A DNA stretch of 64,000 nt from Hypericum androsaemum (Eukaryota; Streptophyta; Magnoliopsida; Malpighiales; Hypericaceae). How positions within the stretch are numbered: position 1 is the first letter of the stretch; each line of letters begins with the position of its first letter. The notes under the pieces are model-generated. The model was not told the origin of the DNA, searched no databases, and saw only the letters and a list, made by a program, of their open reading frames with translations. The DNA lies in NCBI GenBank assembly GCA_963995505.1, contig OZ023180.1:2728501-2792500 (forward strand). Direction: 5' to 3'. A program made the translations under genes and the position numbers. Positions 42,638 to 54,871 of the stretch are shown here, one piece after another.

Positions 42638-43104
42638 TGTTGGAGAATTGGTTTATTAACCAAGGAAGAGATGGCCCAATACAAGTGAGTGTATTGGGCT
42701 TTGGCCCAAATATTTAATTAGAGAGAGAATCCTAATTAAATATAATAACTAAGTAATTAGTGGGCAACTTTGAGCTAATTTATTTGAAGGTCACACCAAT
42801 TGGTTTTGGGTGTTTATGAGATCAATACGAAGCTTGTTGATAGAGCTTCGTAACGATATATAACACTTGCGAAAATCCAATTCTCGGGGTGAATAAAAAT
42901 TGGCTTTAAAGTGGTATGGTTGTTATTAAAATAAGCACAATCCCACATTGGTTAGCGCACCATGCTGAGACAAGTTTATAAGGGACTAGAAGTCTAGCAT
43001 GGGTAAACTGGTGGAGAAGGGAGAGGCTCCTCGCGCCGTCCGTCCGGCTCTGCTCGGCACGCACGCACGCGCACGCGCGCGCCCCGCCCCGGACCGGGCC
43101 GGGC

Positions 43105-43162
<58 letters not shown>

Positions 43163-43473
43163 TGCGGGCGGGTTTGTGGGAATTGTTCCAGGTTCCAGGG
43201 CCTTATCTTTTTTAGAACTGGGCCGGACTTGTTGTAGCGATCCTAGGCCCAAAAAGTCCTCTGGGCTTCTTGGACTTCCGTTTGGACAAGCCCACGTTCT
43301 GGAACCTTCTCTTGCCAGCTGCCATTTGAATTTAAATTCGAATTTTAAATTCATGAGAGTAACAGCCTATTTATGTTGGGGGTTTATGGGTCTTGTAACA
43401 GCCCATTTAATGGGTGGGTTAATGGCCCTATTATACTCGTGTTAAACCACTATTTACTAATATTTTACCAACA
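42638..43473 (+). repeat. 5' LTR of copia copy 2, 836 bp, internally deleted
   Basis: Against the 3' LTR it jumps from GGCCCTATTA directly to TACTCGTGTTAAACC, near 43431. The missing segment corresponds to about 49577-49993 and includes the TATA box, transcription start and most of R/U5. A CTCGGG x9 array lies at about 43108-43162. Confidence 0.9.
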
Positions 43474-44071
43474 ATCTTAAACTCTTATTATGGATATAAA
43501 TATTAGTAGATTATGGTGACTATTTAAATATAAATTCGTTGCTGTCGAAGAGTCCTGAGTAGAACTTCAAAAGCTGAGCTGTTATTGGTTTCTTCTTAAG
43601 CTCATATTATTTTTACTGTCATAACGTTAGTATGCTTCTGAGTGGAATTAAGGAAATGATTAAATAATAGTTTTGAATGCCGAGGAGTAACAATCTTTTG
43701 AAACTGAAATAGGTAACGCATATTTTTTTTTTATAAATATATATATATATATATATAAGATTCGCCTACGTACTTTAATCATCTTTTCGAGAACGATTAA
43801 TTGTCTACTGGGTTGTTCATGCAATTAATAATTTTCACGTTGCAGTTTTGAATTTTAATTGTATTTGCTCACTGGTAAGATAATTAATAGAGTTATCGTT
43901 ATAATTTATTTCACCAATTGATTATAATCTTGTAGCTCGGGGTAAGTATTTACCTGTTACGATCGTTACTGATCATTCAAAGTGCAGAATATTGTGGGGT
44001 TCGAACCAATTAATTACTAGTTTAATTGGTATTGTTGAAAATGGTTTCTTACTAAATTCTATATTTTTTAG
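43474..44071 (+). other. Leader of copia copy 2
   Basis: Untranslated sequence between the LTR and gag. It begins ATCTTAAACTCTTATTA, as in copy 1; the primer tRNA is not identified. Confidence 0.6.
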
Positions 44072-47000
44072 ATGGCTGATAACAACTCTCCCCCACTCAA
44101 CAACTCCGGTGCGACGAACACCGATAACGACAACTTGAACGAGGAGGTTCCTGTTGTGAGGGCTAGCGGCGCTGAGGCCGTGATGCCGGGTCATAGACAC
44201 CCAATGCCACTGCCGTATTCTCATCTTGAGAAACCGGAAAAGTTCAAAAGTGGAAATTTCAAGAGATGGCAACAAAAAATGTTGTTCTACTTGACCGCCT
44301 TGAACTTCAGCCGGTATGTCAAGGAAGAGAAACCCAAAGAGAATGTGAGTGATCCGCATCAAACTGCGATCCACAGCGCATGGGTACATGAAGATTACCT
44401 ATGTCGCAACTATATTTTGGGTTCTCTCGACGATTCGCTTTACGGCGTCTACTATACCAAAGAAACGTCTAAGGATCTTTGGGAATCGTTGGAGCACAAA
44501 TATAAAGTTGACGACGCCGGTGCGAAGAAATTTGTGGCCGGGCGCTTCCACGACTATCGGATGGTCGATGGAAAGAGCGTTGTGGAACAATGCGAAGAGT
44601 TGCAATTGATCTTTCATGATCTTGCAACCGAGGAAATGGCCATCAATGATGCCCTCCAAGTGGCGATGGTGATTGAGAAATTACTGCCATCTTGGAAGGA
44701 CTTCAAGATGTACCTCAAGCACAAGAGGAAGAAGATGACTCTCGAGGACCTCATCCGAAGGTTACGCATCGAGCAAGACAACCGAAAGGTTGATAAGAAA
44801 CCAAGTGGCATGGTTGCTAAGGCCAATGTGGTCGAGACCGGGGGGAGCTCCCGTGGGAACAAGCAGAAACGCTCAAATGACTCCAAGGGAGATGCTCAGA
44901 ACAAGAGCTTTACTGGTGCCTGCTTTGTTTGCAATAAGACCGGCCATCGTGCCAAAGATTGCTACAAACGTCTAGCCGCGGAGGGTAAGAAGACGGCAGG
45001 ACCAAGCAAGGGCAAGAAGAAGAAGCCCGCCAATGCTAACATTGCGGAGGCTAGCTTGAGCTCCGACCTCGATGAGATGCACCTCACGGCCGTTGTGTCC
45101 GAAGTGAACCTCGTGGGTGGGAACTCGAAGGAATGGTGGGTGGACACGGGGGCTACCCGCCACATTTGTGCCAACAAATGGATGTTCAAGACCTATCAAC
45201 CTGTCGATGATGAGAACTGCTACATGGGAAATTCCGCAGTCTCGAAGGTTGAAGGCAAAGGGACGGTCATGCTGAAGATGACCTCGGGCAAGGAGCTCAC
45301 CTTGACCGATGTGCTGCATGTGCCGAGATACGGAAGAATCTCATCTCCGGAGTGGTGCTCAATAAGAGGGGCTTTCGGCTCGTGTTTGAGTCTGACAAGG
45401 TCATCATGTCCAAGGGAGGGATGTTCGTTGGCAAGGGCTACTTGACCAACAATCTTTTTAAGATGAGTGTAATGACTTTAGCTCCAAAGGCAAAGTCTAG
45501 TGATAAGATTGATGTGGGTGCCGCCAATAAGGCTAGCACGAGCAATAATGTAATGAATGTTGCCGATAAGGCCAATGAGAAAGTGAAGGTTGCTTATTCT
45601 CGGGATTCGTTATATTTATGGCATGGTAGACTAGGTCATGTGAACTATAAGTCTTTGCAAAGGCTAATATCACTTGACCTACTACCAAAGTTTAACATCG
45701 ATCACAAACATAAGTGCGAGACTTGTGTTGAGGCCAAGTACGCCAAAGCATCTTCCCACTCGATTGAGCGAAGCACGGAACCGTTGGATTTGATCCACAC
45801 TGATGTATGTGATTTAAAATACGTACAAACGCGTGGCGGTAAAAATTATTTTATAACTTTTATCGACGATTGTACGAGGTATTGCTATGTCTACTTGATG
45901 AGAAGTAAAGACGAAGCAATAGACATGTTCATTCACTATAAGAATGAAGTTGAGAACCAACTTGGCAAGAAGATCAAAAATCTTCGAAGTGACCGAGGTG
46001 GTGAATATGAATCTCCATTTGCACAAGTTTGTGCCGAGAATGGAATCGTTCATCAAACCACGGCGCCTTATTCTCCCGAGCAAAATGGAATTGCGGAAAG
46101 GAAGAATAGGACGCTTAAGGAAATGATGAATGCGATGCTTATTAGTTCCGGATTACCAAGGAATTTGTGGGGGGAAGCGGTGCTTTCGGCCAACTATGTG
46201 CTCAACAGGGTACCACATAAAAAGTTGGCTAAAACACCTTACGAATTATGGAAAGGTCATGCGCCTAGCTATAAGTTCCTAAGAGTTTGGGGATGTCTTG
46301 CTAAGGTTCCGATCCCACCTCCTAAAAGGACAAGGATAGGACCCAAGACGGTGGATTGTGTGTTTATCGGTTATGCACAAGATAGTGCTGCATATCGATT
46401 CTTGGTACACAAGTCAGATAACTCTGATATCCACGTAAATACTATCATAGAAGCTAGGGATGCTTCATTCTTTGAGGAAAACTTTCCTCACAAAGCTCGA
46501 ACTGGTGTTGACCGTCAAGTTGACCAAAGTGGAAGCAATGTGGAGGGAGAGGAACCTCAAGATGAAGTTGAAGAGCCTAGGCGTGGGAAAAGGGCTAGAA
46601 AAGAAAAGTCCTTCGGATCAGATTTCCTAACATATCTGTTAGAAAAGGATCCAGTAACCTACAAAGAAGCAATGTCTTCTACAGACTCTGCTCTTTGGAA
46701 GGAAGCGGTGAATAGTGAGATAGAGTCTATCTTACATAATCACACTTGGGAACTAGTAGATATACCTCCGGGTAGTAAACCACTGGGCCATAAGTGGATC
46801 TTCAAAAAAAAGATGAAGCCTGATGGTACAGTGGATAAGTACAAGGCGAGACTTGTTGTTAAAGGCCACAAGCAAACTGAGGGTGTTGATTATTTTGACA
46901 CATATGCTCCTGTCTCCAGGAAAACGTCTATTAGGTTAGTCATAGCCTTGGCGGCTTTGTTTAACCTAGAGATCCATCAAATGGATGTGAAGACGGCCTT

Positions 47001-48186
47001 CCTTAATGGAGATTTGGAAGAGGAGATTTACATGGAACAACCCGAAGGGTTTGTGGTACCAGGTAAAGAACATAAGGTGTGTAAACTTGTAAAATTCTTG
47101 TATGGACTAAAACAAGCACCTAAACAATGGCACGAAAAGTTTGATAGTGTAATGCTATCTAACGGGTTTCAGATAAACCAATGTGATAAATGTGTCTACG
47201 TGAAAGGAGATGATAACGACTATGTGGTAGTTTGTCTCTACGTAGATGACATGTTGATCGTGGGTAATAATGATAATATCAAAATTACCAAGAAAATGTT
47301 GTCACAAAATTTTGACATGAAAGACTTGGGACAAGCGGATGTAATACTTGGGATGAAAATCACCAAGACTTCAGAAGGTTACGCGCTTTCCCAAGGTCAC
47401 TATGTCGAGAAGATACTTGACAAATTCGATAAGGATAGCAATGTAATTGCGAGAACTCCTATGGAAGTGGTGTCGAGTCTCTGCAAGAATCGCGGAGAGA
47501 GTGTGAGACAACTAGAATATTCTAGAGTTATAGGCAGTCTAATGTACCTCATGGACTGTACTAGACCAGATATTGCAAACTTGGTTAACAGATTATCGAG
47601 ATATACGAGTAATCCCAATTATGAACATTGGAAAGCGATAGTTAGAGTCCTTAGATACCTAAGGTACACTGCTAACTATGGATTACACTATACGAGACAT
47701 CCAGCCGTTCTGGAAGGGTATTCAGACGCGAACTGGATCTCGGACTCCAAGAATATAAAATCCACCAGTGGATACATATTTACTTTTAGAGGAGCAGCGG
47801 TCTCGTGGAGATCATGCAAACAAACTTGCATTGCTAGATCAACTATGGAATCAGAATTCATAGCGTTGGATCTAGCAGCTGAAGAGGCGGATTGGCTCCG
47901 AAGTTTCTTGGAGGACATCCCGATGTGGTCGAAACCAGTGCCTCCCATTAGCGTGCACTGTGATAGTCAATCAGCTATTGGAAGAGCACAAAATAATGTG
48001 TATAATGGAAAGTCTAGACACATACGTCGTAGACATAAATCCGTGAGAACGTTGTTGAGAACGGGTGTGATATCTTTAGACTATGTAAAGTCAAAAGAGA
48101 ACATCGCGGATCCATTAACTAAGGGTCTAACGAGAGACCAAGTTGAGGTATCGTCGAGGGGAATGGGATTAAAGCCCACGAAATGA
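44072..48186 (+). pseudogene. Copia copy 2 gag-pol polyprotein, one frameshift
   Basis: Frame A, 44072-45445, carries gag, the zinc knuckle CFVCNKTGHRAKDC (about residues 283-296) and the protease DTGATRHIC. Loss of one C near 45323 (TGCCGAGATA against TGCCCGAGATT in copy 1) shifts the frame just after VLHVP. The rest is one long open frame to 48186: integrase ([22 protein letters not shown]), reverse transcriptase ([22 protein letters not shown]) and RNase H ([20 protein letters not shown]). The lesion differs from those of copy 1, so the parent was intact recently. Domain order and motifs are standard for copia. Confidence 0.9.
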
Positions 48187-48785
48187 CCTAAACCCATGAT
48201 GGCAACCCAACCTGGATCGTAAATCCCGATCTGCAGGTTCAAAGGGATAACCGAATTGTGAGGCTAGGGTCGAACAAAGCACTCGGAAAATTGAGTTCCT
48301 TGCCTATTCCTATGATGGAAGAGTGATAGACCTGTACATGTGAAGGTTAAGCTTTAAGCTTTTAATGATCCTTATACTTCGAGTATATATATAAGTGGGG
48401 TATGGCAGGATACTCCTTATAAGAGATCACCTATATCGAATGTGAAGGGGCCGCTTCTATGAGATAAGTTAAGGGCTAAATCTCTAGAGCATTCGATGAA
48501 GTTTTCAAGGCAGTTCAGGGCCAAAATGGACAACAACGAAAGAACCAAGTAGTGGTTTGAGAAGGAGTTGTGTGAGTACCTTTGTCTTGGTATACATGAA
48601 ACGCCGAACAGTTCAAGGCATCGCGTCCACTGGTTGGCAAGTATATCCGAAGGTATTTCACTAAGGAAGGTTCAAGGCTTTCAACTACCTTTCCTGATGC
48701 AACAAATTCTCGCAGAACTCCAAGTTGCATGTAGCATTGGTAGGCTCATATCATATATAAGCCAATTTGCATTCATGTGGGGGAT

Positions 48786-50034
48786 TGTTGGAGAATTGGT
48801 TTATTAACCAAGGAAGAGATGGCCCAATACAAGTGAGTGTATTGGGCTTTGGCCCAAATATTTAATTAGAGGGAGAATCCTAATTAAATATAATAACTAA
48901 GTAATTAGTGGGCAACTTTGAGCTAATTTATTTGAAGGTCACACCAATTGATTTTGGGTGTTTATGAGATCAATACGAAGCTTGTTGATAGAGCTTCGTA
49001 ACGATATATAACACTTGCGAAAATCCAATTCTCGGGGTGAATAAAAATTGGCTTTAAAGTGGTATGGTTGTTATTAAAATAAGCACAATCCCACATTGGT
49101 TAGCGCACCATGCTGAGACAAGTTTATAAGGGACTAGAAGTCTAGCATGGGTAAACTGGTGGAGAAGGGAGAGGCTCCTCGCACCGTCCGTCCGTCCGTC
49201 CGGCTCGGCTCGGCACGCACGCACGCACGCGCGCGCGCGCGCCCCGCCCCGTCCCGGGCCGGGCTCGGGCTCGGGCTCGGGTGCGGGTGCGGGTGCGGGT
49301 TGCGGGTTGCGGGTTGCGGGATTGTGGGTTTGTGGGAATTGTTCCAGGTTCCAGGGCCTTATCTTTTTAGAACTGGGCCGGACTTGTTGTAGCGATCCTA
49401 GGCCCAAAAAGTCCTCTGGGCTTCTTGGACTTCCGTTTGGACAAGCCCACGTTCTGGAACCTTCTCTTGCCAGCTGCCATTCGAATTTTAAATTCATGAG
49501 AGTAACAGCCTATTTATGTTGGGGGTTTATGGGTCTTGTAACAGCCCATTTAATGGGTGGGTTAATGGCCCTATTAAATCCGGATTTGGCTGTTGGAGGT
49601 CCAAGGGTGCCTATAAAAGGAGCCCACCTCCTTCATTCCAAATCATCCCAGCTCACACTCTTCCTTGAGCTCTCTACTTCTCCCTCCATAGCATAGCATT
49701 TCTCACTTTCATTTGTGTCGGAGTTCTAAGGCTACGAAAGGTTCGAAAGGTGTACGGAAGTGCTTCCTTCTTGTACACGAGGTTGGGCGTTGTACCTTGG
49801 GAGCTCTCTTACCCACGGAGGCCTGAAGCACATAGGCGGGTAATAAGAGTTTAAGGGCACACGGTTAAACTGTGGCCTCGTCCAGGATTGCATCCGAAGT
49901 TCGTAATTTAGAAGACGACGTCTCACACACTTAGCTCGAAGTGTGATCGTGAGCATATTCTTACTCTATACTTTCATATTGCTTACGATTTATATACTCG
50001 TGTTAAACCACTATTTACTAATATTTTACCAACA
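48786..50034 (+). repeat. 3' LTR of copia copy 2 (1249 bp)
   Basis: Complete, with TATA CTATAAAAGG at 49611-49620. Array: CTCGGG x3, then TGCGGG x3 and TTGCGGG x3 (about 49263-49320). Confidence 0.9.
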
Positions 50035-50430
50035 ATTTGGAAATTACAAATCTGATTGCAAACCAATAGCACCAAGAAAAACATAACCCACAAAGCAACA
50101 GATGGGCCGTGGCATAAGGATAGGCCCAGGGCTGAAAGCCGATCAACATAAACAAAGAATTCCAATCCATGTTACTGTTGAAGTGAATTCCAAGCTCTGT
50201 TTCATACACGCCGGTCGCCATTCGCTAGGTTTTGTAGTACCAATAAAGTATCCTGCCTGCAGAAAGTTGAGTTGATGCCTGACCAGTTCATCCATTCTGT
50301 AGCCCTTTGGAGAATATTAGTAATTAGCTTCTGAAAATCCGGTTGTCCTCCCCTGAAAATAACGTGGTTCCGGTGTAACCAGAGGTTCCACATCGCCGAA
50401 GCAAGAAAAGTGAACCAGATCAACTACCGT

Positions 50431-53400
50431 TTGTTTAGTTATCCTAGGTTAATGAAAAGGTCTCGAGTTTAATTTGTGAAAATACAATAGTGTTAAATAT
50501 TTGTTAAGATAATTTTACCGTCTTTCAATAGTTCCACGTAGTTCGAACCTCAATTAGTCGGCACATATTTAATATCAGGTGTCTAAACTAAATAAAATTT
50601 ATGTGACGTTGTCTCAGCTACTGGTTCAATGCACGCTTATCATCCCCAACTGCATTTACGTCTCCAATTACTTCGATCCATCGTACACATATAAAGGCTG
50701 CGATTTGAACATGGTTTTAATTTAATATAGTAAAAATATTTGGTTTACCATTAATACTTGATGAAGGCCAGGTCAACAAATTGCGTCGTCTTTCTGGGAA
50801 GATGTTACACGAAGTCAGCGCCATACCCAATTGATTAAATAAAATAGTGTAATCGGTACTCTTTATTTTATGTAATTTTTTTCCAATAAATTTTATTATA
50901 TTAAGATTTTGAAGAGATTAATAGTTATGAGATCACGAATTCTTCTTTCAATTATTACTATAAATAAAATTATGCCTATGAAAAAAAAGTTCAATAGAGC
51001 CAAAACCAATTAAGATGCACACAAACTTGATTACGGGAAGAGGAAAAAAGTTGCCCTCTTTTACGTCAGAAAATAGGCCGTCATTGTCCAGCTATACAAG
51101 TTTTGCATGAATGGTTGCCCACTTATTAATACTATTACATTTTTATTTTAATATTTATTATTCAGAATCGAACACTCTCTCAAATTTTGGAATCGTTCTT
51201 CGTGTACAAATAGTATATCGTCACACTCTAACCAGGAAAAATTCGTTTTTATTCCCGCAGTAGATAGAAACTCTAAATTTGTCTACGGCACTCCACTTAT
51301 TTTTTCCTCTTAGCTCGTTGTGTCCCTAATTTGTCCATTTCAAATTATAAATCCTTCCTAGAATCTAGATGCCGCGATCTGTACTTGGTTCAATTCAATC
51401 CAAAAATATTCGCCTGGACCGAACCCGACAATAGTATATGTATATATTTTATACTAATTGCTTTTTTATAAGGTAAATTGTATTATTGTTCAAACAAATC
51501 TCAAAATTACATTATCTATACATTGAATACAGTATCCAAGATATCAGTAAAATTATACTAGCTGCTTTCCGAACTTATTAACCAACAAATACAGATTTAT
51601 GTAAGGAAATGTGAGAAAACTCTCCATGCATGTTGTAATAATTAATTGATGTTTGCCGGATACCATGCACCTTGTAACAATTTCAGTTTTATTCGTACAA
51701 TTAACCAACTTATTAAACAGCCAACCATCGTGCTTTGATTTTTTTAATTTCGTCTAATTATATAGGAGAATGATGATATGACATGATTATTTATGAGTTT
51801 ATTAGAAATTTTAAGTCATTTAAGATTCTAGCTATTATTTAGGAATCCTCCGGAAACATTTAAAAGAAAAGAAAAGAAAAGAGAGGAACCCGTTGTCCAC
51901 ATCCGTAACCGTAACTTGCTTGCATCTTGTATAAAATGTTGACTTATAGCTGGAATTAGTTAATTAAAAATGGTAAATCATGGAAGATATATATAACGGA
52001 AATGAACAATTTATAAGAGGTAAGGAGCCCACGTGAACGCCCGCAATCAAGGAAAATCCTAAAGCTGATTTGCAAGGGATAAGGAGGCTCAGCGCTACGT
52101 GAAGACTCGCCACTACAGAAAGTCCAAGAAAAGCCCAAACAAAACGACGAAAATCTTTTTCGTAATATTTTACCATAAATTTTCAAATTGTGCTGTAAAT
52201 TTATATAAATACAGACAAACAAAAGTTTACTAACCTAAAAAAGGTACAGATATTGATTGATTGATTAAAAAATCACAGCAACAATAATTTAATATTATTT
52301 GAGATGACGGTGCCGAAATTTTTATTTATAATAACAAAAATTAGGGATACAATTTGTAGCTATTTAAATTTTATTGAAAAATAAACAATAAATTCATATT
52401 TTATTAATTTTTTGTAGCTGTCTTCATAATTTTTGATTTATGAATTGATGAGATTAAAAACGTACAAGAAATTTTTTATAAAAATATTTCTTATATTTCA
52501 GATAACGTTTATTTTTAATTGATGAGATTAAAAAATGATAAGAAATTGTTACAAAATAATTTTCTTATGAATTTATTAAAATTATACTAGCTGTATAATT
52601 TTTTAGTTATATATTTTTAACACACAGTCACACACCAAAAGATAAATCAGCATGGACCATATTTCAGAAGCAATACCAAAAGCATCCTCCAGTGACGACA
52701 TGCAACATACGTGGCAACAGAGTACAGGTCTGTGAGTTGGCTAGATTCCTAAGCGACGTGAAATTATAATAATCCAGGAAATTGGTTGCACAAGATGATA
52801 AATATCATAAATCAAAGGAGGAGAGAGGAAATTAAATAAATTATAAAGTGGAGGAAGAGCTTAGGTCTCGGTTATTGGCAGATTTAAGGAGGGAATAAAG
52901 ACGGTGGTGCCGGTATACGTCAGGTTTGCATGGACACGTAGCTTTAGGACTTTGCAACAACCAAGTGGCGCCGCTAAGTTTAGCGAATCAGGTCAAGCAT
53001 CAATCTTGCATTTTTTGTTTGTTTGTTCCAATGCGATAAAATGGTGGTCAGTGGGTAATTGTCCAAATTTCTCTCACCCTTCCATTCTCATTGGTCCGAC
53101 GAGCCTTTTTCTTTTTAGTTGATTATTGATGAACGACTAATTCGAATTTGAAAATAGAATATGTCATTTTCAAAATTGTTTTTAGAAACATGGTGAAAGA
53201 TGGCAACCTTGTTCAAAAACAAAAGTATTGAGTTTTTTTATAAGGGTAGAAAATTTATAAAATTTATTATAATTTTTTTATTATAAGTTGATTTGTATTA
53301 ATTGCAATAAAAATATTTACATACAAGAATCCCAAGGACGTACGGGAACCCTGCACACTAATTGTAGTTATAGGTCTCATCAAAATCGTACTGCATAAAA

Positions 53401-54398
53401 TCTTACCAGAAAAATCTGTAATAGTGGTAGAGAACACTACCATTGCTGTCGAAACTTGTTCCTGCACCTCAAAATATAATATGGTATTAAAATAATTTGA
53501 TTCCGTACCTCTATTGTTATTTTTGCACAACCCTATTTCATAACATGGGTTCATAAAATTTTGGTTTGGTTATAGATTCCGACCGTTCAATCCATAATAA
53601 ATCTGGATTTGGGGAAGTTGTAAGGTCGTTCCGTTTAAAATAAGAAGCAACTAATTTGCACGACGTAAAAAGTATTTAAAAATTGGTAATACACGATTAT
53701 GAATCCTGGGATGAAAATAATGGACATCGCGTAACAAACGATTCTCCTCAATTTGTCACCGTTGAATAAAACATAGTTTTCCCCCTATTTTTTCCCCCAC
53801 TTATGAAGTGAACAAACTGGAAGGCTGATGCACCGCTAGGTTCCACCACTGTAAAACGAACGTATGGCTGGTGGCACAAAATCCGGGGCGACGCTGAGAA
53901 AGTAGCGGCACGCACAGGGGAGGTTTTCTTTAATTTCCTTTTCCCCATCCCCACCTAGTCTCATCTTAACCATTTTTGGAGTTCAAATCTTAATAAACAC
54001 AGTACTGTCGCGAATTTTATCTTTTTGTAAAAATTTATATGTCTAGAATTAATATCAAGTAGTATAATCAAGGACTATTTATTTAGTCTAACAGCATAAA
54101 ATATATATGATTTGATGAAAGTCTAAGATTCGATCCCTACCATGTATAATTTTGGTGTAAATATTTTTTTTTTTTTAAAATCAAGTAGTATAAATAAAAA
54201 AATTTCAGATTTTTGTTTGCTTTCATCTCTTCCTCAATCCTCTCTCTAAAACTACCCCGCTCTCCCTGATTAATACCTCTTCGTCTTCTTCCAAACACCT
54301 CTAAATTAATTGTGTTGAACTTATCTAAGGGGAAGAGCTTAAAAAAGATTACACAAAAAAAGTAGCCACTTTCTGGAACAGACAAGAACAAAAAACTG
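50431..54398. other. Long AT-rich intergenic region; one retroposon stub
   Basis: No gene could be supported. 51464-51554 is a probable LINE/SINE stub (separate entry). 53260-53320 (TTTTTATTATAAGTTGATTT) resembles another minus-strand retroposon tail. 50880-50960 resembles 36300-36360. The ORFs at 52904-53122, 53267-53554 and 53748-53954 have no family features. The part from about 53.9 kb on belongs to the ABI3 promoter by position. Confidence 0.45.
51464..51554 (-). mobile_element. Short retroposon stub with imperfect 13-bp target duplication
   Basis: ATACTAATTGCTT (51451-51463) and ATACTAGCTGCTT (51555-51567) flank a segment whose minus strand ends AATACAATTTACCTTATAAA, a retroposon-like tail. 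Confidence 0.45.
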
Positions 54399-54871
54399 AT
54401 GTTGGGTTCTGTTTTTTGAGGTTTAAAACCATTTTTGGCATGTGGGTATTATTCATCCACACCCTCAATCTCAAATTATTAAAATCTTTATCTACCCTCT
54501 CTTCCTTGGCACATAGTACTAACCCACAAGTGCACTCTCCTCCCTTCTCCTTCTGTTGTTGAAGTTAGATTGTGCTTTTTATTTTATAATTAAGTACCAA
54601 GTTTTGATTAGGACAGGGGTTTGTTTGTTTGGTTGATTGGTCTTAATATCAAATCAATTTCTTTCCAAGTTGTTGATAGAAAAAGAAGACCAAGTGGTTT
54701 TATGTTGTTTCTTCTGATTTGATATCAAGTGGGCCCTTCTTCTTTTTTTCCCTTCCTTTTTAGAGTTGCTTCCTTAACTAAGTACAGTCCTCCTCTTTGC
54801 CCTAAGCCGTACAAAGAAAAAGACCATACCCTCCCTTATACCTGATTCCAACAGAGAACCAGAAAAAAATA
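54399..54871 (+). promoter_or_regulatory. Probable long ABI3 5' leader with short upstream ORFs
   Basis: No ABI3 start codon lies upstream in frame without a stop. If transcription starts near or before 54400, the leader contains upstream ORFs at 54399-54419 (6 codons), 54440-54562 (40 codons, starts MWVLFIHTLN) and 54702-54722 (6 codons). Pyrimidine-rich stretches are frequent. Known: the Arabidopsis ABI3 leader is also long and lowers expression. The transcription start is not seen here. Confidence 0.4.

Larger units (their letters stand above)
42638..50034 (+). mobile_element. Ty1/copia retrotransposon copy 2, 7397 bp, plus strand
   Basis: Same family as 10717-18379 and in opposite orientation. 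TG...CA ends, perfect ATTTG duplication, polypurine tract CATGTGGGGGAT before the 3' LTR. The polyprotein has a single frameshift. The 5' LTR has lost its promoter by an internal deletion. The leader between the 5' LTR and the ATG at 44072 is about 200 bases longer than in copy 1 (extra segment about 43530-43735) and carries an AT microsatellite at 43737-43757. Confidence 0.92.
42524..50430 (-). mobile_element. 5'-truncated LINE 3' end split by copia copy 2
   Basis: The left part, 42524-42632, is a LINE 3' UTR on the minus strand with AATAAAATTTTACTG and an A10 tail (plus T run 42524-42533). The right part, 50040 to about 50430, encodes the C-terminal ORF2 remnant FLASAMWNLWLHRNHVIFRG and following sequence. 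The two parts join when the copia element and one ATTTG are ignored. The target duplication of the LINE itself was not found. The tail begins 137 bases after the LEA-gene stop. Confidence 0.65.

Noticed and set aside
52904..53122. 72-codon plus-strand ORF
   Set aside because: No start context, domain, or paralogue seen; AT-rich intergenic DNA.
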